NCBI GenBank assembly: GCA_019038625.1
Contig: JAHOYU010000012.1
Location: 1-41,670 of the forward strand
Source: Candidatus Latescibacterota bacterium
GTDB taxonomy: Bacteria; Krumholzibacteriota; Krumholzibacteriia; Krumholzibacteriales; Krumholzibacteriaceae
Reading direction: 5' to 3'
DNA: 41,670 nucleotides
In this document: positions 17,354-24,616 of the stretch, one piece after another
How the letters are laid out: every line of letters begins with the position of its first letter
Numbering within the stretch: position 1 is the stretch's first letter
Program-made: the position numbers and the translations under genes
Notes under the pieces: generated by a model
Told to the model about the DNA's origin: nothing
Database searches by the model: none
Seen by the model: only the letters and a program-made list of their open reading frames with translations

Positions 17354-18195
17354 TTCAACACTCCGGCACATAGCATAAGCAGGAGGAGTCCTGCCAGGAA
17401 GACGATCAGTCCCGATATCTCATGGAGCGGACCATCGGCAAATCCGGCCCCGACGGTGTATGCGCCGAGAGCCGTTACGACGAGCCTGATCATATTAGCT
17501 GCGATTGCTACAGGGACCGAACAGGCGACTAGAATTATTTTTTTTGTTTTCCCAAGGGACGAGAAGTACGCGAATACCATCGAAAGGGTGATCATCGTCA
17601 TCAATGACCTGAGTCCGCTGCAAGCGGCGACTACTTCCAGTGTATAACCGGGAAGCATCAGGATGTTACCCTTCCGTATGACGCTTACTCCGATCGTGCG
17701 CAGGATGACTGAGCTTAGTCTCGCGCTGAGTATCTGCATCGGGAAGGTCATCTTGAAGTATATGATATAGGGGAGGGGAACCATCATCAGCAGGAACAGG
17801 ATCGGAAAAGCGATCTTTCCCGCAAATCCCCGTCCGCGTAGATACAGGGTGGTCCCGAAAATCATCAAGGGAATCGATATCCTGGTCGTGAAGAGCTCGG
17901 AGGCAGCCGTGCCCGTTATCAGGAGGCCCGCGGCAATAACGATCAGAAACAGGCCGTAGAGGTTGCCGGTATTTTTATATGACCCTGAAAGGGAATCGCG
18001 GTCACGCCAGATGATGAGGCCTGATATCAGGGGTATGAGTAGTCCGTGCCTGTAATTGGGATCCGACATCCATTGGCTGGCGAGGCCTCTGATGACAGGC
18101 AGGTACAATGCTATGGCCAGTATCACACAGGTGAGAAACAATACTTTCTTTATCACCCGGGATCCGTCTGTTGGCGTTTCGGCTGAAAGGCCCAA
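17341..18195 (-). CDS. epsH: Exosortase (EpsH family), PEP-CTERM protein sorting transpeptidase
   Basis: Exosortases are polytopic membrane cysteine proteases thought to cut C-terminal PEP motifs and transfer the protein to a surface acceptor. The 284-residue product has about eight membrane helices and all three conserved residues: Cys192 in AACSGLRSL, Arg237 in ANMIRLVV and His258 in PLHEISG. The start is TTG 18195, with GGAGG six bases upstream. The open frame reaches a GTG at 18288, but a sigma-54-type promoter at 18272-18287 lies within that extension, so the shorter start is preferred. EpsI is a separate overlapping gene and not fused as in many XrtA proteins. The substrate gene lies just upstream. 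Subclass not determined. Confidence 0.92.
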   Translation of the reverse strand: MGLSAETPTDGSRVIKKVLFLTCVILAIALYLPVIRGLASQWMSDPNYRHGLLIPLISGLIIWRDRDSLSGSYKNTGNLYGLFLIVIAAGLLITGTAASELFTTRISIPLMIFGTTLYLRGRGFAGKIAFPILFLLMMVPLPYIIYFKMTFPMQILSARLSSVILRTIGVSVIRKGNILMLPGYTLEVVAACSGLRSLMTMITLSMVFAYFSSLGKTKKIILVACSVPVAIAANMIRLVVTALGAYTVGAGFADGPLHEISGLIVFLAGLLLLMLCAGVLKWIK

Positions 18196-18271
18196 GATGC
18201 CCCTCCATTCCGGCAAGTTGTTATTCAGCGATACTATAAGGTTTTCACTAGTTTCGGCAAGGAGAATGAGC

Positions 18272-18287
18272 AGCAAAAGGGATGCCA
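18272..18287 (-). promoter_or_regulatory. Sigma-54-type promoter of the exosortase operon
   Basis: The minus strand reads TGGCATCCCTTTTGCT, with GG and GC 12 bases apart as in -24/-12 promoters. Transcription would start near 18261, about 66 bases before the exosortase TTG. It sits right after the terminator of the PEP-CTERM gene, so the operon ending in prsK-prsR has its own promoter and may be autoregulated. Confidence 0.72.
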
Positions 18288-18288
18288 C

Positions 18289-18323
18289 AAAAAAAAGGCG
18301 GAAGTCGCAGGGACCTCCGCCTT
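18289..18323 (-). terminator. Rho-independent terminator after the PEP-CTERM gene
   Basis: On the minus strand an AAGGCGGA/TCCGCCTT stem, a G-U wobble and a GTC/GAC inner stem close on a five-base loop, followed by eight T residues. It lies 21 bases after the PEP-CTERM stop and directly before the exosortase promoter. Confidence 0.9.
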
Positions 18324-18343
18324 GAAATCGTCTTTATCCGGGA

Positions 18344-19072
18344 TCAACCGACCTTTTTCTTTCTCAGAAGAGGAGCTATTCCGATGAGCCCGAGCCCTAG
18401 CAGGCTCAGGGTGCCAGGTTCGGGAGTCGCGAAGTAACTCGAGTCATGGCAGTAGGAGTTGGTGTAGGTCCTGCCCTTTGAGTCGACGCCGATCGCATCG
18501 AAGTGAGCCCAGTCGAAACCGCTCACTACCACGTCCATCAATATCTCGTCACCCCATCCGGCTGCACCGATGATGCCGTGGTCGTAATGCCATGCACTGG
18601 CCTGATCGTTATCGATCCTGCCGATATTGTGAAAGTTGAACTTTCCGTACAGGGCAGGGGGTAAAGTGCTGAGGTATATGTCAGGAAATGCGCCGACAGG
18701 GACAGAGGCTCCATATGTGTAGAAAGAGTTTATCTCTACGCCATTGATCCAGACTGTGCCCGATTCGTTCCAGGGAACGCTGATTGCCAGGTAACAGTCC
18801 ATATAATCGTAGGTAGGTACGCTGCTTGTGACAAAAGGAACGTATCCTCCGCCGATATCATACTCGGTCGTAGCCGAAACTCCCCAGTAGCCTACGACCT
18901 TAAGGTCGAATTCCTGCGAATGGGTGATCCACGATCTGCTGTCGATCGAACTGTACCTCTCGGCATACTCCGAGTCGACGATGTAGGTCTGCAGCCGTGG
19001 TACCGCATATGCAGAGCCGAAGGTCGCCAGGATCACGATAGCCGTAAGTGAAAGCAGTGTAATCTTTTTCAT
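18344..19072 (-). CDS. PEP-CTERM sorting-domain protein (exosortase substrate)
   Basis: The 242-residue protein has an N-terminal signal peptide (cleavage near SAYAVPR) and a C-terminal PEP-CTERM domain: the motif PEPGTLSLLGLG, a hydrophobic helix and a basic RKKK end. These are the hallmarks of proteins recognised and anchored or released by exosortases. The 190-residue middle part is rich in Tyr, Trp, Gly and Ser with no enzyme motif, as is common for such surface proteins. The ATG at 19072 has AAGGAG five bases upstream. A sigma-54-type promoter lies 71-86 bases upstream. The exosortase gene follows on the same strand after a terminator. It is the only PEP-CTERM protein I see in the window. 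Confidence 0.93.
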   Translation of the reverse strand: MKKITLLSLTAIVILATFGSAYAVPRLQTYIVDSEYAERYSSIDSRSWITHSQEFDLKVVGYWGVSATTEYDIGGGYVPFVTSSVPTYDYMDCYLAISVPWNESGTVWINGVEINSFYTYGASVPVGAFPDIYLSTLPPALYGKFNFHNIGRIDNDQASAWHYDHGIIGAAGWGDEILMDVVVSGFDWAHFDAIGVDSKGRTYTNSYCHDSSYFATPEPGTLSLLGLGLIGIAPLLRKKKVG

Positions 19073-19142
19073 CTCATCTCCTTATATAGTGTCGAAATCC
19101 ATTATAATATTCGTTGTATTGACACGTTCATACCTATGATGT

Positions 19143-19158
19143 GGCAATTGGTATGCCA
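19143..19158 (-). promoter_or_regulatory. Sigma-54-type promoter of the PEP-CTERM gene
   Basis: The minus strand reads TGGCATACCAATTGCC: a -24 box TGGCAT, five bases, and a -12 box TTGC with exact 12-base GG-GC spacing. Start of transcription would be near 19132, giving a leader of about 60 bases. Sigma-54 promoters are known for PrsR-controlled PEP-CTERM genes, and prsR lies in the adjacent operon. Confidence 0.72.
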
Positions 19159-19165
19159 GCCTGTG

Positions 19166-19189
19166 TGTTTTGCAATTCGTTGTAAAACA
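19166..19189. promoter_or_regulatory. Inverted repeat just upstream of the PEP-CTERM promoter
   Basis: TGTTTTGC and GTAAAACA, separated by eight bases, pair at seven of eight positions. The repeat begins 8 bases upstream of the -24 box, close for an enhancer but suitable for a second regulator. The binding protein is unknown. Confidence 0.35.
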
Positions 19190-19237
19190 AGCAGATGGAT
19201 GATGTATGACATGGGGGATTTTTCGCAGCTTTAATAG

Positions 19238-19254
19238 TGTAAGATATTCCGACA
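19238..19254. promoter_or_regulatory. Candidate upstream activator site for PrsR
   Basis: TGTAAGATATTCCGACA is an imperfect dyad (TGTxxG half-sites, five-base spacer) about 80-95 bases upstream of the -24 box, the normal distance for a sigma-54 activator site. No similar copy was found near the other two promoters, so the call is weak. Confidence 0.25.
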
Positions 19255-19261
19255 GCTTGAC

Positions 19262-19296
19262 AAGAAAAAGGCAGAGCCGCACAGTGGCCCTGCCTT
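19262..19296 (-). terminator. Rho-independent terminator after the Ser/Arg-rich protein gene
   Basis: On the minus strand AAGGCAG and CTGCCTT form a 7-bp stem, continued by a G-U wobble and GCC/GGC, with a seven-base loop and a run of five T residues. It separates the Ser/Arg-rich protein gene from the PEP-CTERM promoter. Confidence 0.85.
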
Positions 19297-19334
19297 ACTT
19301 CTATTCGTCTCCTGACGGCCAGGGAGGCGGCCCG

Positions 19335-19943
19335 TCAGCGACTCCTTCTCACGCGGGACGCTCCGAGACGTCCCGATGAGGATATAGATGACCTTCTCCG
19401 GCTGCTTCCTCCGCGCCTGGTGCCCATCCGGGGACTTTTTCTATATGTCCCTCTGCTGCCGGTACTGATACTTCTTTTGAAATTCGAGGAATTGAAAGGA
19501 GCGCGTCTTATGCCCGCCAGCCTGGCGCTTGCGGGGCTTTTCGGCATGTTCTGGCCTCTGGATGCTCCACTCCTCTCCCTCGTGCTCAGGGAAAAGTAGT
19601 TGGATCTGATTCCCTTGCGGATAAATCCGCCCGAATTGATCCGGCTGTTCCAGGTCATGGAACTGCTGCCAGGAATAAGGACCGACGACATGCCCGAAAC
19701 AGTCCTCGAGCCGTAACGTCGCCTGGCTCTTGACCTTTTGCCGTAAACCGGGGTCATCATTGTGGACCGTCCACCAGAACTCCTGTTCACTGCGGTTTCC
19801 CAGTTCCTGTCCAGAGTATTCGATTGTTCGACTGCCCAGTCAAACATCTCACTGTTCGCCGTGTCGGCACGACCAGCCGCAAAAGCGGGGGCGGAAGCCG
19901 AAAAGACGAGCAGGAAAATTGAAATAGCGATGAAATAGCGCAT
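19335..19943 (-). CDS. Secreted Ser/Arg/Gly-rich basic protein
   Basis: I do not recognise this family. The start ATG 19943 has AAGGAA about seven bases upstream; the open frame runs 15 codons further without a ribosome site. The 202-residue product begins with a clear signal peptide (cleavage near APAFAAG). After a short acidic-neutral part (residues about 25-50) the rest is low-complexity, dominated by Arg, Ser and Gly, ending RRGGSSRRRSSISSSGRL and a basic tail. Its charge is strongly positive, so it may bind acidic polysaccharide, nucleic acid or the cell surface. It lies between a DUF5916 gene and the PEP-CTERM gene but has no PEP motif and its own terminator. Confidence 0.72.
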   Translation of the reverse strand: MRYFIAISIFLLVFSASAPAFAAGRADTANSEMFDWAVEQSNTLDRNWETAVNRSSGGRSTMMTPVYGKRSRARRRYGSRTVSGMSSVLIPGSSSMTWNSRINSGGFIRKGIRSNYFSLSTRERSGASRGQNMPKSPASARLAGIRRAPFNSSNFKRSISTGSRGTYRKSPRMGTRRGGSSRRRSSISSSGRLGASRVRRSR

Positions 19944-20092
19944 GACCGTTTCCTTTTCAGTATCTATATATAATTTGATTATCTGCAAATTTAGCGGATT
20001 TAGACACTAGGGTCATGTTACGCAGAGAGTAGAAGAGGAGAGATTCTTCTGTTCACATAAAAAGCATAGCATATTGTCGAATCCCGTGTCAA

Positions 20093-20136
20093 CCCCCTCC
20101 CCCCCTGATGACATCGTCTTCTCTTTGGGGGAGGGG
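20093..20136. repeat. C/G-tract hairpin downstream of the DUF5916 gene
   Basis: CCCCTCCCCC at 20094-20103 pairs with GGGGGAGGGG at 20127-20136 (10 bp, no mismatch) across a 23-base loop. It lies just after the DUF5916 gene stop and could end or protect that transcript, but no T-run follows on either strand. Confidence 0.5.
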
Positions 20137-20154
20137 CTTGATACGGTGTGCTGA

Positions 20155-22824
20155 CTAGAGACTGAACCACTTGTTAATCTTGACGAGGAAGGTGTTGTCA
20201 CCTGCTATGGAGAATAGCCTGCTCATATCCCTCTCAAATCCGAAGTCGCCGTATTCTTCCTCAAAATCGGTCGCCCCTCTCGACCATACGAGATATATGG
20301 TGGACCCGGGGTCGAATTCCCATCGGAAGACGAGGTTGGACCGGAACTGTTTGAAGTTGAAGTCTGGGTTGTCGCTGTAATCGTATGGCGCGAATCTGTC
20401 GTCATAGGAGTTGGCGCGTGGCTGGACGACTTCCCTGATACCGCTGAATTTTCCGGCCGAGACGAAGGGCATCCCATAGAACTGAAAAGACATCTCAGGC
20501 GAAATGGTGAAATCCAGTCTCGCAGTGATGGCGATTGTCCTTTGGTCAAGATGTCCCATAATATACTTGTCTCCGTCAGGACTTTCGATACAGTCAATAT
20601 ACTGCATATCGTTATTGTTGATAGTATAGGAGGGGCTCAGGTTGATGTTGAAGCGTGTCGCGGGACGAATGCGCAGCGAAGGTCTTATCTCGTATGTCCA
20701 CCAGCCCTCATCGCTCCTGCTGCCCCAGCCGTTGTACCTGAAACTGAACATATTTCGGTCATCTGTATGTATACCGTGCCAGCTGTTCCATCTTCCTGGG
20801 TAGAGGATGGAGGGGCCTCCCCTTAGTAGCGTGTTGGTCGGTCTGGCGTTGTTGCGGGCCATTCCGCCCCACAGGCCCCAGTAATTCGCGAGTAGCATAT
20901 AGCCGTTCATATTTCCGCCCCAGCCCAGGTAGTCTCCCCCATAGTTGGCGCTGTGCCAGTGATTGAAGTTCAAGTTCCAGTTTCTTACGATCTTTCCCGG
21001 ATCATAGTCCCTGTAGCCGACCCAGATGACACCGAAAGTGTTGTCGGCATTCCTGGCAAATCCGAGGTCGTTTACTTCGAATCCGGGTGACTTTGTATTG
21101 AAGCCAAGGCCGAAGCGCCAGGGTTCTCCTGAAAACTTGCCTCCCCACAGGGTGGCCGAAATACCTTCCATGTGTGTCAGGGTCGAATCGACTCCGAGAT
21201 GGCTGGCGTCTGGACGCTGGTAATAACGAACAGGTGATCTCTGAGCGGCGATCATCGCTTCTTCGCTTCCGCTGATGTGGCTTCCCATGACCCGGGCGAT
21301 GATAGTGTACTTGTCGTCGTTCCATCTGTGGTTGAGGTCCAGGCCGGAAGTGATTGCTCTCGTACTGAGTGAACTTAAATCCTCGTTGGGAAGGTCGCGG
21401 TAGACACTGGTCGCCATACCTCCGATTGTACTCCTGCCTTCATTGAATTCACGGGTAGCTCTCAGTATCGTGTAGCTGGTCATCGGTTCGACCGCTACTC
21501 CGATCCGTTCTCTGCCCGGGACCTCGACCATGGCTTCTTCCTTGTCGGTGATCGCCTCGAGTAGCCCTATCGACCACCCGCCCGATGTCCTTCCTGTGAC
21601 CTTGGCGGCTCCAAGGATTTTTGTGAATTGTGGGGTTTCCGTATAAAAATCATCGATTCCTGAAAGTCTTTCGGAGTCATCTGCGTAGAACTGTGGACTG
21701 CGTCCTATCCGTCTTGAGTAGAAGAGTTGTTCTCTTTCGTTATCTCCAATGCCGAGAGAGAAATTGAAGATATTCCCACCCTCAACAAAAAATGGGCGTC
21801 TTTCGTCTAAATATGTCTCGAAAGCCGTGAGATTGAATTCTGAGGGATCCTGTTCGACCTGCCCGAAATCGGGGTTGATGGTCATGTTGAGAGTGATATC
21901 ACTCGAAATCCCATACTTGATATCGGCGCCGAGCCTGAAATCGGGGTTGTTTCCATCTGGAAATCCCCATTTATTCTCAAGGAAAGGATTCCCGTCAGGG
22001 TCTCCATTGTGGTCGGCATTCATGACAATGTAAGGTAGTATCTCCAGATTTCTGAGTGCAGGAAGATCTGCCAGCCCCTCAAGGATGCCGAAGCAGGAGA
22101 CGACCTGGCTGACATCCTGGGGACGGGGAGACCACAGGGCGGCTTCGTTGTTTCTATTGATGTAACGTTCCACCTGGAAACCCCAGTTTTTCCTTGTGCC
22201 GTTACTGGAATATCTGAGTTGGCTGAAGGGTATGGCAAATTCTGCGCACCAACCGGTTTCATCCACTCTGGTCTTCACTTCCCATATGGCGTCCCAGTTT
22301 TCGTCATTGTTGTTTCCGTCAAACCAGAATGCGTCTCTCTTTACGCCAGCTGGATTTACACTGAACTCGAATGCTGTACGGTTGTCGTCGTAACTGTCGA
22401 AATGGACCTTGATCCAGTCGGATGGAGAATCCTCGTCTCTTCTTGTCAGGAGTCCACAGATTTCCAAAGGACAGGAATCGAAAGCCCTGACTCCCACATA
22501 GATGCACTGGTCGTCATAAACCACACGGACCATCGTCTTTTCTGTCGATGGGTCCCCATCATTGGGCTGACGTTGTATGAAACCGGAACTGGCTTGAGCC
22601 GATTGCCAGTCTTCCTCATCAAGGATGCCGTCAAGTTTTATGACGTTGGAAGAGATTTTCACAGCATAGACTGTTTTGAGCAATTCCAGAGGTTCTTCTA
22701 CGGAATCGGCCACTGTAATGGTCGGCAGGTACAGTATCGAAGCGGAGAAGATCAATATCAGCAGGAATCCTGCCCCTGGGGGAACAAGGGATTTTCCTGC
22801 TGGGAAAGGATTGTTGATTTTCAT
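20155..22824 (-). CDS. DUF5916 outer-membrane protein with N-terminal CBM9-like domain
   Basis: The 889-residue protein starts at ATG 22824 with GGAGG five bases upstream and has an N-terminal hydrophobic export signal. Residues about 55-240 resemble the carbohydrate-binding family 9 fold (KLDGILDEEDWQSA, ENWDAIWEVKT, WCAEFAIPFSQLRY). The remainder matches the DUF5916 barrel pattern: NPDFGQVEQDPSEFNLTAFE, ERRPFFVEGGNIF and many alternating aromatic strands ending in a terminal Phe-rich strand. Such proteins are common in FCB-group bacteria next to peptidases and probably sit in the outer membrane; their function is not established. It is transcribed on its own between the Ser/Arg-rich gene and glnA. 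Confidence 0.87.
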   Translation of the reverse strand: MKINNPFPAGKSLVPPGAGFLLILIFSASILYLPTITVADSVEEPLELLKTVYAVKISSNVIKLDGILDEEDWQSAQASSGFIQRQPNDGDPSTEKTMVRVVYDDQCIYVGVRAFDSCPLEICGLLTRRDEDSPSDWIKVHFDSYDDNRTAFEFSVNPAGVKRDAFWFDGNNNDENWDAIWEVKTRVDETGWCAEFAIPFSQLRYSSNGTRKNWGFQVERYINRNNEAALWSPRPQDVSQVVSCFGILEGLADLPALRNLEILPYIVMNADHNGDPDGNPFLENKWGFPDGNNPDFRLGADIKYGISSDITLNMTINPDFGQVEQDPSEFNLTAFETYLDERRPFFVEGGNIFNFSLGIGDNEREQLFYSRRIGRSPQFYADDSERLSGIDDFYTETPQFTKILGAAKVTGRTSGGWSIGLLEAITDKEEAMVEVPGRERIGVAVEPMTSYTILRATREFNEGRSTIGGMATSVYRDLPNEDLSSLSTRAITSGLDLNHRWNDDKYTIIARVMGSHISGSEEAMIAAQRSPVRYYQRPDASHLGVDSTLTHMEGISATLWGGKFSGEPWRFGLGFNTKSPGFEVNDLGFARNADNTFGVIWVGYRDYDPGKIVRNWNLNFNHWHSANYGGDYLGWGGNMNGYMLLANYWGLWGGMARNNARPTNTLLRGGPSILYPGRWNSWHGIHTDDRNMFSFRYNGWGSRSDEGWWTYEIRPSLRIRPATRFNINLSPSYTINNNDMQYIDCIESPDGDKYIMGHLDQRTIAITARLDFTISPEMSFQFYGMPFVSAGKFSGIREVVQPRANSYDDRFAPYDYSDNPDFNFKQFRSNLVFRWEFDPGSTIYLVWSRGATDFEEEYGDFGFERDMSRLFSIAGDNTFLVKINKWFSL

Positions 22825-22954
22825 TATTCCTCCCGACCGAATCTATTTGGATCCTGCTGATACCAGGGGCTGACTGGCCTTGGCAAGGCGAGGATCACTC
22901 CATTACCGTTTCAGAAGGTATCGGTTGAAATCGGGAAATCCGACCCGGTCTACC

Positions 22955-22989
22955 TATTGAAACGAAAGAGTGAGAGAAAGGTTTCAATA
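22955..22989. repeat. 9-bp perfect inverted repeat between glnA and the DUF5916 gene
   Basis: TATTGAAAC and GTTTCAATA are separated by 17 purine-rich bases. There is no T-run on the minus strand, so it is more likely an operator or RNA structure than a terminator. It shares the TTGAAA/TTTCAA core with the repeat in the glnA leader. Confidence 0.4.
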
Positions 22990-23068
22990 AAAAGGGCGAT
23001 TCCGTGTTAATTATTTAACAGTAGGTGTAATTCGTTCGGACGCAACGGGTTGAGCTGGGCGTAATTGT

Positions 23069-24397
23069 TCAGCACTTGTCGATATATTTTTCGATCTCCC
23101 AGTCTGTGACGGCCACGCGGAAATCGAAGGCTTCTTTCTCCTTTGCGTCGGCATACTTGGTGAACAGTTCCTCGCCGAGGAGGTCTTTCATCAGTTTGCT
23201 CTCTCTGAAGAGGGATATGGCCTGGGAGAGCGATTGAGGCAGGATGTTTATGCCCTGTGATGCCAGTTCATCAGGGGAAACATCGTAGACGATATCTTCC
23301 ATTTCGGGCATCAGCTCAAGATTGTTTCTTATGCCGACCAGTCCGGCCTTCAGTATTGAAGCAAAGAGAAGGTAGGGGTTGGCGCTTGGGTCGGGACATC
23401 TCAGTTCCGCCCTGACGGAAGATTCGCGGCCTTTCGTGAAGTGGGGTATTCTGACCAGAGATGAACGGTTCTTGCTGCCCCAGCATACATAAACGGGTGC
23501 TTCGTATCCGGAGACGAGACGCTTATACGAATTGACAGTCGGGTTTGTGATGACGCACATCTCCCTGATGTGGGCCAGAATACCGGCGATAAATTGTTTC
23601 GCGGTCCCGGAGAGCCTGTTCGGGTCGTTTTCGTCATAAAAGACCGGGCTGCCGTCCATCCCGAAGAGGGATGAGTGTACATGCATCCCTGTGCCGGCTT
23701 TGTCGAAGAGGGGTTTTGCCATGAAAGAGGCAATAAGGCCATGTTCGTGAGCGATCGATTTTATCAATTTCTTGAGGATGATCACCTTGTCGGCAGTACT
23801 CACCGGATCGCCATATCTGAATCCGACCTCATGCTGTCCGACCCCGACCTCGTGATGAGCCCTCTCTGAATCGATACCGAATATCTTGAGGGCGCACATG
23901 ATCTCCTTGCGCAGATCGCTGCCGATGTCCCTGGAACTGCTGTCGAAGTAGGATCCCGTATCGAATTCGGGTGTGATGTAGCTTCCGTCTTCCAGCTTCT
24001 TGAACAGGTAGAACTCCACCTCGGGCCCGACATTGAACCTGTATCCCATCTCCTCGGCTTCCGAGACGACTTTTTTGAGTACCGCCCTCGGGTCGCCTTC
24101 GAACAGAGTCCCATCGGGAGTATATATATCGCAGATGAACCGGGCGGTCCTCCTGCTCTCGTCTTCCCCTGGGAGAACAGCATAGCTCCCGACCTCCGGG
24201 ATCAGGTACATATCGCTTTCCCTGAGACGGGCGAATCCGCGGATCGAGGAACCGTCAAACCATACACCTTTTTCGAGAGCATTCTTCAGGTGTACCACAG
24301 GGATCTCGATCGATTTCAATGTACCGAATATATCGGTAAACTCGAGTTCTATGAAAACCACTCCATCGGCTTTAACTTTTTCGAGGATATCGCTCAT
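23069..24397 (-). CDS. glnA: Glutamine synthetase, type I
   Basis: The enzyme makes glutamine from glutamate, ammonia and ATP in the cytoplasm. The 442-residue product has the type I signatures: WFDGSSIRGF, NVGPEVEFYLF, HHEVGVGQHEV, KAGTGMHVHSS, NPTVNSYKRL and the RPE-equivalent region VRAELRCPDPSANPYL. Length and the absence of the NLYDLP adenylylation loop point to the alpha subtype, which is controlled by feedback and not by adenylylation. The arginine used for feedback in Bacillus (the Arg in GFxR) is conserved. The start ATG 24397 follows GGGAG; a longer frame to 24565 would cover the proposed promoter and is rejected. It lies among peptide-degrading functions. Confidence 0.95.
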   Translation of the reverse strand: MSDILEKVKADGVVFIELEFTDIFGTLKSIEIPVVHLKNALEKGVWFDGSSIRGFARLRESDMYLIPEVGSYAVLPGEDESRRTARFICDIYTPDGTLFEGDPRAVLKKVVSEAEEMGYRFNVGPEVEFYLFKKLEDGSYITPEFDTGSYFDSSSRDIGSDLRKEIMCALKIFGIDSERAHHEVGVGQHEVGFRYGDPVSTADKVIILKKLIKSIAHEHGLIASFMAKPLFDKAGTGMHVHSSLFGMDGSPVFYDENDPNRLSGTAKQFIAGILAHIREMCVITNPTVNSYKRLVSGYEAPVYVCWGSKNRSSLVRIPHFTKGRESSVRAELRCPDPSANPYLLFASILKAGLVGIRNNLELMPEMEDIVYDVSPDELASQGINILPQSLSQAISLFRESKLMKDLLGEELFTKYADAKEKEAFDFRVAVTDWEIEKYIDKC

Positions 24398-24491
24398 CTT
24401 GATCGTCTCCCTTGACGTGATACTTCCGGTAATCACCAGCTGGAAACAAAATATAGCTTCCAGCCAGCCGTTAACATTGATTTTTGTGATT

Positions 24492-24514
24492 TTTTCAAGA
24501 CCCGAGCTTGAAAA
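24492..24514. promoter_or_regulatory. 8-bp inverted repeat in the glnA leader
   Basis: TTTTCAAG and CTTGAAAA flank a seven-base loop (ACCCGAG). The element is about 95 bases before the glnA start and just downstream of the proposed promoter, consistent with an operator or a leader hairpin. No match to a known glutamine or nitrogen riboswitch was seen. Confidence 0.35.
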
Positions 24515-24546
24515 TCTAACATTACAGCCGGAGCACCGATTTGTCC

Positions 24547-24574
24547 ATAATATTTTCAACTTCAATTAATGCAA
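24547..24574 (-). promoter_or_regulatory. Candidate sigma-70 promoter of glnA
   Basis: On the minus strand TTGCAT (24574-24569) and TATTAT (24552-24547) are separated by 16 bases. Transcription would start near 24540. Pattern only. Confidence 0.4.
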
Positions 24575-24616
24575 TAAGATAAATGATTGGTGAAGGGATC
24601 GAGGGGCCAAGTCGGA

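Noticed and set aside
18196-18288. N-terminal extension of the exosortase from GTG 18288
   Set aside because: The extension covers a sigma-54-type promoter, abuts the upstream terminator and lacks a ribosome site, whereas TTG 18195 has GGAGG at good spacing.
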